18,080 nt of DNA, from contig JAICRS010000030.1 of the NCBI GenBank assembly GCA_025966335.1, positions 1-18,080 on the forward strand, in the 5' to 3' direction. Below the pieces are notes generated by a model that was not told the DNA's origin, did no database searches, and saw only the letters and a program-made list of their open reading frames with translations. The position numbers and the translations under genes were made by a program. This document shows, piece by piece, positions 8,873-17,840 of the stretch. Position 1 is the stretch's first letter. Each line of letters opens with the position of its first letter. The stretch comes from Nocardioidaceae bacterium (lineage in GTDB: Bacteria; Actinomycetota; Actinomycetes; Propionibacteriales; Nocardioidaceae).

Positions 8873-8914
8873 TCGGCGTACGACGGGAACTGGGCGGCTC
8901 GGCGTACGACGGGA
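8873..8914. repeat. 16-bp direct repeat, two copies
   Basis: TCGGCGTACGACGGGA occurs at 8873-8888 and again at 8899-8914, offset 26 bp. Short flanking similarity (GCGGGT/GGCGGC before, GGGA/GGGAGG after) extends the match loosely. It is non-coding on both strands as far as can be judged. The function is unknown; it could be a small tandem duplication or a paired binding site downstream of the acyltransferase gene. Confidence 0.7.
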
Positions 8915-8960
8915 GGGTTCGCGCCGTGGGCCCGCCGCTGGGACACCCGACTAGGGACCC

Positions 8961-9000
8961 GAAGCCGGTGCTCGACTAGGACGAACCCGGTACCGGCTTC
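8961..9000 (-). terminator. Hairpin spanning the stop codon of the acyltransferase gene
   Basis: GAAGCCGGT (8961-8969) and ACCGGCTTC (8992-9000) are perfect 9-bp arms around a 22-nt loop that contains the TAG stop (8978-8976). As RNA from the minus strand it could form a GC-rich stem at the very end of the coding sequence. There is no T-tract after it, so intrinsic termination is uncertain. Confidence 0.35.
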
Positions 9001-10613
9001 TTCGTCGCGCTCTTCGTCGTCGCTGTCTTCTTCGGCGCTGCTCTCCCGGCGGCCGGCTGCTGCTTCGCCGCACTTTTCCGCGCCGCCCGCGCGACCGGCG
9101 GGGCTGATTCCGGCGCCGCTGATCCCGGGCCGGCGGAGGAAGGGCCGCCCTGCGAGCCACCGGGCACCAGCGCGACCATCTCCGCCATCGCGTCGTGCAG
9201 GTACTCGATCAGGTTCCACACGTCCGGCAGCATCTCGCGGCAGGCGATCAGCCCGAAGTCGAGCGCGCCGTTGTAGGAGAACAGCGTGATGTTCAGGCCG
9301 CCGCTCATGTCGGTGACCGCCGAGACCGGGTAGATGCCCTCGACCTTCGCGCCGGCGATGTAGAGCGGCAGCTGCGGACCGGGCACGTTGCTGACGAACA
9401 GGTTGAACAGCACGCCGGGCACCGTGGCGAGCTTGAACAGGGCACGGGCGGCCAGCCCCGACAGAGCGGTCGGGATCAGGTTGGAGAGGTCCTGCAGCAA
9501 CGTCGCCGGGATCGTCTCGAAGTGCCGCTTGGCCTCCTGCATCGAGTCGCGCATCGCGCACAGCCGCTCGTGCGGGTCGGCGACGTGAGTAGGCAGCTCG
9601 GCCATCATCACCGAGACCTGGTTGCCGTGCGCGCCCTTCTGGTCCTCCGCGCGGATCGAAACCGGCACCGCCACCACCAGCGGCACACTCGGCAGCGCGT
9701 CGTGGTCGAGCAGCCACCGTCGCAACGCGGACGCGGTCAGTGCCATCACCACGTCGTTGACGGTCATGTGGAAGTGGTTCTTGACCAGCTTGACGTCGGC
9801 CATCGGCACCGCCCCGAACGCGAACCGCCGGTGCGGCGTGATCGGTCCGTTCAGCGGGGTCCGCGGAGCGTGCAGCGCCCGGTGGCCGGCGTCGGGCTGC
9901 TCCTCCCCCAGCAGGCGGGCGACCGCGCTCGCGGTGTCGCTGAGCAGGCGAACGCCAGGGAAGTTCGTGGCACCGGGCAGCTCGTCGATGTAGCCGAGCG
10001 ACTTCGGGACGGTGCGCAGCACCTCGATCGGGTTGACCATCGCCCCGCGCAGGCCGCGTCGGACCAGGCCGACCATCGACGGCATCTGTCGCGGTAGGAA
10101 GGCATCGGGCTCCGGCTCGACGATCCGCGGCTCGGGGGTGACGTCCATGACGGTCTCGAGGATCTCGGCGCCCGAGACACCGTCGATCGCGGCGTGGTGC
10201 ACCTTGGAGTAGAACGCGACCTTGCCGCCCTCGACCCCGGTGATCACGTAGGTCTCCCACAGCGGCCGGGTCCGGTCCAGGGGCCGGGCGTGGATCCGGG
10301 CAACCTGCTCGCCGAGCTGCTCGCGGGTGCCGGGGCTCGGCAGCGCCACCTCCCGCAGGTGGAACTCGATGTCGAAGTCCGGGTCGTCGATCCAGTACGG
10401 CCGGCCCAACCCGAGCGGCACCGAGACCAGGCGCTGCCGGAACGGCTCGGCGAGGTGCAGCCGCGGCTCGAGGACCGCACGCACCGACTCCAGCGTCCAC
10501 TCGCCGCCGGGCGCGGTGGAGGGGTCGAGCAGGATCAGGCTGCCGACGTGGCCGACCGTGGTCGGGGACTCGACGTTGAGGAACTGGGCATCAAGCGATG
10601 TCAGCTGGCGCAT
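8976..10613 (-). CDS. WES/DGAT-family wax ester synthase / diacylglycerol acyltransferase
   Basis: A 545-residue acyltransferase. The start MRQLTSLDAQFLNVESP is the usual opening of the family. RTRPLWETYVI (about residues 114-124) precedes the catalytic motif KVHHAAIDG (137-145, His139, His140, Asp144). FVSNVPGPQLPLYIAGA in the second half is the other family hallmark. Such enzymes join acyl-CoA to diacylglycerol or fatty alcohol, making triacylglycerol or wax ester at the membrane or lipid-body surface. The last 60 or so residues form a low-complexity Pro/Ala/Lys tail (from about 483; KKTATTKSATKKP near the end), beyond the usual 450-480 residues of the fold. A basic tail could bind acidic membranes, lipid bodies or nucleic acid. 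It follows the DUF1707 gene by 55 bp on the same strand. No strong Shine-Dalgarno is seen. Confidence 0.92.
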   Translation of the reverse strand: MRQLTSLDAQFLNVESPTTVGHVGSLILLDPSTAPGGEWTLESVRAVLEPRLHLAEPFRQRLVSVPLGLGRPYWIDDPDFDIEFHLREVALPSPGTREQLGEQVARIHARPLDRTRPLWETYVITGVEGGKVAFYSKVHHAAIDGVSGAEILETVMDVTPEPRIVEPEPDAFLPRQMPSMVGLVRRGLRGAMVNPIEVLRTVPKSLGYIDELPGATNFPGVRLLSDTASAVARLLGEEQPDAGHRALHAPRTPLNGPITPHRRFAFGAVPMADVKLVKNHFHMTVNDVVMALTASALRRWLLDHDALPSVPLVVAVPVSIRAEDQKGAHGNQVSVMMAELPTHVADPHERLCAMRDSMQEAKRHFETIPATLLQDLSNLIPTALSGLAARALFKLATVPGVLFNLFVSNVPGPQLPLYIAGAKVEGIYPVSAVTDMSGGLNITLFSYNGALDFGLIACREMLPDVWNLIEYLHDAMAEMVALVPGGSQGGPSSAGPGSAAPESAPPVARAARKSAAKQQPAAGRAAPKKTATTKSATKKPVPGSS

Positions 10614-10646
10614 GCTCGACAGTCTTGCCGCCCGACCGGCGACCTG

Positions 10647-10660
10647 TCACCACTTGGTGA
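10647..10660. promoter_or_regulatory. 14-bp near-palindrome upstream of the acyltransferase gene
   Basis: TCACCACTTGGTGA has perfect 6-bp arms (TCACCA/TGGTGA) around a 2-bp centre. It lies 34-47 bp before the acyltransferase ATG, in the 55-bp gap after the DUF1707 gene. The size and place fit a TetR- or GntR-type operator for the lipid gene, but a weak hairpin or chance are possible. Confidence 0.3.
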
Positions 10661-10668
10661 TGCAGCCG

Positions 10669-11328
10669 TCACTGGTTCCAGCCGAGGCGCTTGCGGCTCT
10701 GCCCCGGCATCGCCTTGCGCTGCACGGTCACCCCGGCCATCAGCGCAAACCCCTTCACCCGGACCACCGGTGAGTCCGGGGTGAGCTCGGCGGGCACCTT
10801 CTCCCGTGCCTCGGTGAACTCGGCCATGATCGCCACACCGTCGACGATCACGCGGGTGTGCGCGTTTACGATGATCCGGACGTCGCCCATGATCGAGTTC
10901 GCATAGATCGTGACCTCGCGCGCCGCGAACTGCGCCTCCCGCAGGTCGAGCTGGACCGAGCCCATCATCGAGAAGGCGGTGTGCTGCGCGGGCACCAGCC
11001 ACGATCCCTGCCGCTTGGTCTCGGACATGATCGCGACGGAGTTCGCGTAGCTCGACGCCGGCGCGAGCGACGTGGGCTGGTGTACGGCGGGAGGGGTGCT
11101 CGGCTGGGTGGCCGGATGCGTCGGCAGGTCAGCCGTGATGGGGACGAGGTCGGCATAGGTCTTCGCGGCGTACGCCTCCTCGAGCCGCTGGTCGAGCTCC
11201 TCGAAGTCGATCCGACCCTCGCCGGCGGCATGCCGAAGCACTTCGGCGACCCGGTGCCGGTCGTCGTCGGAGATCCTCAGCTGGCTTGCGTCGTGCGGCT
11301 GCATGCGGCGTTCGGGGCGTCCCTCCAT
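10669..11328 (-). CDS. DUF1707 and LiaF-like C-terminal domain protein
   Basis: A 219-residue protein. Residues about 17-69 (LRISDDDRHRVAEVLRHAAGEGRIDFEELDQRLEEAYAAKTYADL) are a classic DUF1707 SHOCT-like domain. After a Pro/Thr-rich linker (about 70-92), residues about 95-203 carry the regular beta pattern of the cell-wall-active-antibiotics response LiaF C-terminal domain (SMMGSVQLDLREAQF, ANSIMGDVRIIVN, GVAIMAEF). No membrane span is visible, so it is probably cytoplasmic. Proteins of this build are common in actinobacteria and linked by homology to envelope-stress signalling, but the role here is unknown. The start at 11328 is favoured over ATG 11304 because TAGGCT lies 7 nt upstream, fitting a leaderless message. 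It is divergent from the class I fumarase gene. Confidence 0.85.
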   Translation of the reverse strand: MEGRPERRMQPHDASQLRISDDDRHRVAEVLRHAAGEGRIDFEELDQRLEEAYAAKTYADLVPITADLPTHPATQPSTPPAVHQPTSLAPASSYANSVAIMSETKRQGSWLVPAQHTAFSMMGSVQLDLREAQFAAREVTIYANSIMGDVRIIVNAHTRVIVDGVAIMAEFTEAREKVPAELTPDSPVVRVKGFALMAGVTVQRKAMPGQSRKRLGWNQ

Positions 11329-11335
11329 GATGGAC

Positions 11336-11341
11336 AGCCTA
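11336..11341 (-). promoter_or_regulatory. Candidate -10 hexamer for leaderless DUF1707 gene
   Basis: On the minus strand TAGGCT (11341-11336) matches TANNNT and ends 7 nt before ATG 11328. No good Shine-Dalgarno lies at the usual spacing. The position fits a transcript that begins at or next to the start codon. Confidence 0.4.
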
Positions 11342-11400
11342 ACCCCGTCGATTACGCTCGGTGTCGCAGATATGCCTGTCTCCAAGGAGCCCTCCCGACC

Positions 11401-13095
<1,695 letters not shown>

Positions 13096-13114
13096 TCTCC
13101 GCCTGGCGGTCCGA

Positions 13115-13196
13115 CTACCGTGACCGCGCACGTGAACCGCAACGGCTGCCCGAAAGCAATGTCCGCTACCGTTCCCACGCACGTGAACCGCAACGG
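13115..13196 (+). repeat. Paired 31-bp direct repeat after the class I fumarase gene
   Basis: Two 31-bp copies lie at 13115-13145 and 13166-13196, exactly 51 bp apart, with three mismatches. Both begin with CTACCGT and end with the 19-bp identical core CGCACGTGAACCGCAACGG (13127-13145 and 13178-13196). The second copy continues into an inverted third half (CGTTGCGGTTC, 13198-13208). The region is between genes and carries no ORF of note. Confidence 0.8.
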
Positions 13197-13208
13197 TCGT
13201 TGCGGTTC
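13185..13208 (+). terminator. GC-rich hairpin, candidate terminator
   Basis: GAACCGCAACG (13185-13195) and CGTTGCGGTTC (13198-13208) are perfect 11-bp arms around two bases (effective tetraloop GGTC). CTTGTTTC follows about 5 nt later (13214-13221), a weak T-rich stretch. It lies 90 bp after the fumarase stop and 32 bp before the next start, fitting transcript termination or attenuation between them. Confidence 0.5.
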
Positions 13209-13240
13209 GGCGACTTGTTTCTGATGACGGTAGGAGTTCG

Positions 13241-13927
13241 ATGGAGTACGTCGACGTGGCCCGGGCCGAGTCCGAGCGCGGCGAGATCGTGCTGCGGGAA
13301 CGGCGCGACTCCGACGCACCCGAGCAGGCGCCGGCTGTGCTCGAGCTACGCGTCAACGGGGTGTTCGTGATGGACACCCTGGAGACCAACAGCGAGAAGG
13401 GCCTCGCCACGGCGGCACTGAAGCAGGTGGAGAACCCTCGCAACGTGGTGGTGGGCGGGCTCGGTCTCGGCTTCACGATGCACGAGGTGCTCGCCGACCA
13501 ACGCGTCGAGAAGCTCGTGGTCGTCGAGATCGAGGACGCCCTGGTGCAGTGGATGCGCGATGGCACGGTCCCCCACGGCCCGGCGTACCTCGCGGACCAA
13601 CGGCTCAGCGTGATGACCGCCGACATCCGCGTGGCGATGGCCGAGGCGACCCCGGCGGCGTACGACCTGGTCCTGCTCGACATCGACAACGGGCCCGGCT
13701 TCCTGGTGTACGCCGAGAACGAGGCGATCTACCAACGCACGTTCCTCGAACAGACCCGCTCGGCGCTGCGGCCCGGCGGCGCGCTGGTGATCTGGTCGGC
13801 GGCGGAGTCGGCCGATCTGAACGAGCAGATGCGGGAGGTGTTCGGGAACGTGGTGGCGATCCCCTACGACGTGACCCTGCAGAGCCGCGACGAGCACTAC
13901 TGGTTGTACCTCTCACGCAACGCGTAG
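13241..13927 (+). CDS. Spermidine-synthase-like SAM-fold protein
   Basis: A 228-residue Rossmann-fold protein resembling the polyamine aminopropyltransferase/spermidine synthase family. NVVVGGLGLGF (about residues 68-78) is the nucleotide-binding glycine loop. VVVEIEDALVQWMR (93-106) gives the acidic residue after strand 2, TADIRVAM (126-133) the next, and YDLVLLDIDNGPGF (141-154) is the strand-4 motif. It lacks the usual DSSDP-type active-site segment (here DIDNGPGF) and the typical N-terminal tetramer domain is short, so true aminopropyl transfer is doubtful. A methyltransferase-like or degenerate function is as likely. ATG 13241 follows AGGAG (13232-13236). It sits between the two fumarase genes and stops 9 bp before fumC. 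No function can be assigned with confidence. Confidence 0.78.
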   Translation: MEYVDVARAESERGEIVLRERRDSDAPEQAPAVLELRVNGVFVMDTLETNSEKGLATAALKQVENPRNVVVGGLGLGFTMHEVLADQRVEKLVVVEIEDALVQWMRDGTVPHGPAYLADQRLSVMTADIRVAMAEATPAAYDLVLLDIDNGPGFLVYAENEAIYQRTFLEQTRSALRPGGALVIWSAAESADLNEQMREVFGNVVAIPYDVTLQSRDEHYWLYLSRNA

Positions 13928-13930
13928 TCT
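13904..13930 (+). promoter_or_regulatory. Candidate fumC promoter (leaderless)
   Basis: TAGTCT (13925-13930) is a good TANNNT -10 box. It overlaps the stop codon of the preceding gene and ends exactly 6 nt before the fumC ATG (13937). A -35-like TTGTAC (13904-13909) lies 15 bp upstream, slightly close. No Shine-Dalgarno precedes the ATG, so a leaderless fumC message is likely, in addition to any read-through. Confidence 0.45.
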
Positions 13931-13936
13931 CGGCCC

Positions 13937-15320
<1,384 letters not shown>

Positions 15321-15331
<11 letters not shown>

Positions 15332-15355
15332 TCCTACCCGCCCCTAGTCCTACCC
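15321..15355 (+). repeat. 16-bp tandem duplication across the fumC stop
   Basis: The unit CCCGCCCCTAGTCCTA occurs at 15321-15336 and 15337-15352, followed by three more bases of a third copy. The first copy contains the fumC stop codon TAG (15329-15331). The copies are identical, so the duplication is probably recent. Confidence 0.85.
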
Positions 15356-15371
15356 ACCCGACCGATCCCAG

Positions 15372-15595
15372 CCCCTCCCGTCGAGACGCGCAAACTTCCC
15401 CGTTCATACGCGCAGAATTCGCACTCGAGACGTGGAGAAGTCCCGGTCGAAACGTGGTGTTCTTCCGCGTGGCGTCCGCAGTGGACGGAAGCGCATACGA
15501 CGTACGCCTTCGGGCTCCCGGCGCGAATTTCCCGCGTTTCAACCGGGAATTTCGCGCGTTTCAACGGGAAAAAACCCACGTTTCAACAGGAGGGG
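15372..15595. repeat. Head-to-head array of about 22-bp repeats
   Basis: Between the convergent fumC and transglycosylase genes lie seven adjoining units of 21-23 bp without spacers. Four read on the plus strand: 15377-15397, 15398-15419, 15420-15441 and 15442-15464. Three read on the minus strand: 15547-15526, 15568-15548 and 15590-15569. The shared pattern, in unit orientation, is roughly CCCGKTYGARACGYG followed by an AT-rich end such as GAAATT; the minus units all hold GTTGAAACG. A 61-bp centre (15465-15525) contains the stem CGTCC/GGACG (15473-15487). The outer ends also match as an inverted repeat (CCCCTCC at 15372, GGAGGGG ending at 15595). The gene-free stretch 15332-15601 is almost wholly this element. 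It could be a bidirectional terminator, a protein-binding array or a MITE-like element. Confidence 0.8.
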
Positions 15596-15601
15596 TGGGG
15601 G

Positions 15602-16246
15602 TCAGTACCAGTTGTTGGCTTGCTTGAACTCCCAAGCGGAGCAGGGCGAGCCGTAGCTGTTCTCGATGTACCAGAGACCCCACTCGATCTGGCTGACCGG
15701 GTTGGTCATGTAGTCGCCGGGGAGGTCGTGCGTGCCGCCGGTCAGCGCCTGCGGGATGCCGTACGCCGACGAGGTCGGGTTGTCGGCGTGCATGTCCCAG
15801 TCGCTCTCGCTGACCCACAGCGCGTCGAGGCAGCTGAACTCGGCCTCGCTGAAGCCGTAGTCGCCGAGCATCGCACGGGCGATGGTTCGCGGGTCCTCAG
15901 TGGTCAGGTCCTCGGTCTTGGTGACCTGGCCGCCCGACTCCTGGCTCAGCGCATCCTTCTTCGCCGGATCGAGCGGGGCTCGTTCGCTGGACCGGGACAC
16001 CTGCTGGCCGCGATCACTGGCAGGAGCCGTGGACGGCTGGAGGCGGTCGGACCGGACGGTCGAGATGGCGCCCGTCGAGGCGCCGGCGGGAGCGCTCTCC
16101 TGGGCGAGCACGCCGCCGGACACGGCGAGCCCGGTGGCGGCGACGGCCACCCCGGAGAACAGGACGGACTTGCGAAGGCTCTTCTTGACGGCTGGCTCGG
16201 CGGGTGCGTTCCGGTGCTTCGGAACGTACTGGTCGCGGCGTGGCAC
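15602..16246 (-). CDS. Secreted transglycosylase-like (lysozyme-fold) protein
   Basis: A 214-residue exported protein. The basic N-terminus (MPRRDQYVPKHR) leads to a hydrophobic segment at about residues 28-48 ending in VLA-QE, a plausible signal peptidase site after Ala48. A low-complexity linker (about 50-110) follows. The C-terminal domain (about 115-214) has LWVSESDWDMHADNPTSSAYGIPQALTG and NPVSQIEWGLWYIENSYGSPCSAWEFKQANNWY, the pattern of actinobacterial SLT/Rpf-like transglycosylases. Glu147 would be the catalytic acid, and Cys139/Cys202 could form a disulfide. It probably cleaves peptidoglycan outside the membrane. The start is GTG 16246, with no Shine-Dalgarno visible. The 82 bp upstream to the pseudogene contain no promoter I can defend. 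Confidence 0.87.
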   Translation of the reverse strand: MPRRDQYVPKHRNAPAEPAVKKSLRKSVLFSGVAVAATGLAVSGGVLAQESAPAGASTGAISTVRSDRLQPSTAPASDRGQQVSRSSERAPLDPAKKDALSQESGGQVTKTEDLTTEDPRTIARAMLGDYGFSEAEFSCLDALWVSESDWDMHADNPTSSAYGIPQALTGGTHDLPGDYMTNPVSQIEWGLWYIENSYGSPCSAWEFKQANNWY

Positions 16247-16328
16247 AGATGTACTCGCAGACGAATTGGCTACAGGGCTTCACTCGGCGCGCGCAGATAC
16301 GCGGGGGAAGACAACCACCATGCCGGAT

Positions 16329-16979
16329 TCAACTATCTCGACGCAAATTCGGGGGACCGGATCCGCGCAGGTCAGGCCGTGTCCTGCACCACGTCGGCGG
16401 GCCCGTCCGCAGGACCCGGGCGGACTCCGGGGCCATCACCGGAAGCCGGATCCCGGCCGACCCGAGCACCGATCCCGGCAGCAGCAACGGTTCCCCGTCC
16501 AGCCACGAGTCGCCCAGGTCGACACGCGGCCCCTGCACGGCCGGCCCGACCTGCGCCACGTGGTACCGCTCGGAACGGTCTAGACCAGACAGCCGGGCCG
16601 GCACCGGCGCCTGCGTGGTGGAGGTCGCCACGGCAGCGATCACGTACACCGCCTCGGACGCGTGCGGCGCCACGATCCCGGAGACGAGCAGGCTGTCGTC
16701 GGGGTGGTCGCCGCGTACGACGGGGAAGCCTTGCACGGCGGGCGTCCCGGTGAACCCGCTCACCGACTCGGGCAGCACCCCGAGCACGCGCGGTGCGTCC
16801 AGTGCACTGTGCGGGACGGTCGGTGCCCTCGCCGTGACGAAGGCAGCGGCGTCGTCGGCGGTCAGCTCACCGAGGTCCGCACCCCAGTGCAGCAGCAGCG
16901 GGACCGTGTTCCCGGACCCGTCGTCACATGCGGCGAGCAGCAGACTGGTGCCTGCTGCTCGCCGGTAAGGAACCGAGGC
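16329..16979 (-). pseudogene. Relic of GH36 alpha-galactosidase, catalytic domain deleted
   Basis: Directly after the permease stop, and in the same frame, an open reading frame of about 216 codons runs from 16979 to TGA 16331-16329. It has no ATG, GTG or TTG before the GTG at 16787, yet homology begins well before that. Translation gives RRAAGTSLLLAACDDG and LLLHWGADLGEL, the N-terminal hallmark of GH36 alpha-galactosidases, then PHSALDAPRVLGVLPESVSGFTG. Near 16720 it jumps to VVRGDHPDDSLLVSGIVAP, SEAVYVIAAVATS, ARLSGLDRSERYHV and EPLLLPGSVLGSAGI, which resemble the C-terminal beta-domain of the same family. About 500 residues with the TIM barrel and both catalytic aspartates are missing, against the usual 700 or so. 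A GTG overlapping the permease stop (GTGA) lies in a different frame, suggesting a frameshift at the start too. The final 23 residues do not look like family sequence. It was probably the terminal gene of the transporter operon. Confidence 0.75.
16931..16964 (-). repeat. Perfect 13-bp hairpin just after the permease gene
   Basis: CGGCGAGCAGCAG (16931-16943) and CTGCTGCTCGCCG (16952-16964) are perfect arms with an 8-nt loop, beginning 15 nt after the permease stop on the minus strand. It is a strong GC-rich stem without a T-run. It may now end the transporter transcript, although it lies within the 5' end of the alpha-galactosidase relic. Confidence 0.6.
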
Positions 16980-17840
16980 TCACCCCTTTACGGCGCCGGC
17001 CGTGAGTCCGCGGACGAAGTAGCGCTGGAGCCCGAAGAACACCAGCAGCGGGACGATCATCGAGATGAACGCGCCCGCGGTCAGCAGCTCCGCGCCCTGA
17101 CCCTGCGTGCCGAGCATGCTGGCCAGGTTGACGATCACCGTCGAGTTGTCGCCGGCGCCGAGGAACAGCAGCGCGATCAGCAGGTCGTTCCAGACCCAGA
17201 CGAACTGCAGGATCGCGAACGCGGCGAGCACGGGGATCGACATCGGCACGATCAGCCGCCAGAAGGTCTGGAAGTGGGTGGCCCCGTCGATCTTGGCGGA
17301 CTCGATCACCGTCCGCGGCAGCGTGCTCATGTAGTTGCGGATCGTGTAGATCGCCAGCGGCATGCCGAACCCGGTGTGCAACAGCCACACGGCGAGGAAC
17401 TGCCCGTTGATGCCCAGTCCGTCAGGCCCGAACAGGGTCAGCAGCGGCACGAACGCCGCCTGGATCGGCACCACCATCAGCGCCACGATCAGGACGAAGA
17501 TGAAGTCCTTGCCGCGGAAGCTCATGAACGTGAACGCGTAGGCGGCGAAGGCCGCGAACATGATCGGCAGGATCGTCGCCGGGATCGCGACGACGATGCT
17601 GTTGATGAACGCGAGGTCCATCTCGCCCTCGGTCAGCACCGTCGAGTAGTTGTTGAACGTCCAGTCCGAGCTGAACGGGTTGAACAGCGCCGTCCACCAG
17701 CCGGACCGCTCGATCTCGATCCGCGGTCGGAACGAGCTGATCAGGAGGCCCAGCGTCGGGACGCTCCACAGGATGCAGAGGAACACCATCATGATGATGG
17801 AGAACCAGCTGCGTGACCGCTTGCCCTCGGGTGCGCTCAT
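16980..17840 (-). CDS. Carbohydrate ABC transporter permease (MalG/AglG-like)
   Basis: A 286-residue inner-membrane permease of the binding-protein-dependent sugar importer family (CUT1). Hydrophobic spans are visible from about residues 12-34, 77-105, 112-137, 145-165, 200-220 and 255-275. The EAA loop lies at about 180-203 (ESAKIDGATHFQTFWRLIVPMSIP), the docking site for the ATPase. LISSFRP with SGWWT near the N-terminus resembles AglG/MalG proteins that import alpha-linked oligosaccharides. ATG 17840 overlaps the stop of the upstream permease (ATGA), so the two subunits are translationally coupled. The alpha-galactosidase relic directly downstream hints that the original substrate was an alpha-galactoside such as melibiose or raffinose, which is inference. 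Confidence 0.93.
   Translation of the reverse strand: MSAPEGKRSRSWFSIIMMVFLCILWSVPTLGLLISSFRPRIEIERSGWWTALFNPFSSDWTFNNYSTVLTEGEMDLAFINSIVVAIPATILPIMFAAFAAYAFTFMSFRGKDFIFVLIVALMVVPIQAAFVPLLTLFGPDGLGINGQFLAVWLLHTGFGMPLAIYTIRNYMSTLPRTVIESAKIDGATHFQTFWRLIVPMSIPVLAAFAILQFVWVWNDLLIALLFLGAGDNSTVIVNLASMLGTQGQGAELLTAGAFISMIVPLLVFFGLQRYFVRGLTAGAVKG

Noticed and set aside
15334..15579. Small protein-coding ORF on the minus strand through the repeat array
   Set aside because: It is only an open frame across degenerate repeats, with no start signal and no recognisable domain.
15377..15590. CRISPR array, because the minus units contain GTTGAAAC-like sequence
   Set aside because: The units abut directly with no spacers, differ from each other and change orientation halfway. 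No cas gene is nearby.
16247..16400. c-di-AMP (ydaO) riboswitch upstream of the secreted transglycosylase gene
   Set aside because: Such genes often carry this riboswitch in actinobacteria, but the conserved GGGGAACC- and GGGGTGAATC-like segments are not found. Only a loose resemblance at the 3' side was seen.
16662..17816. 384-residue plus-strand ORF opposite the sugar permease
   Set aside because: The minus strand encodes an obvious permease with membrane spans and an EAA loop. The plus frame is a charged, low-complexity shadow.
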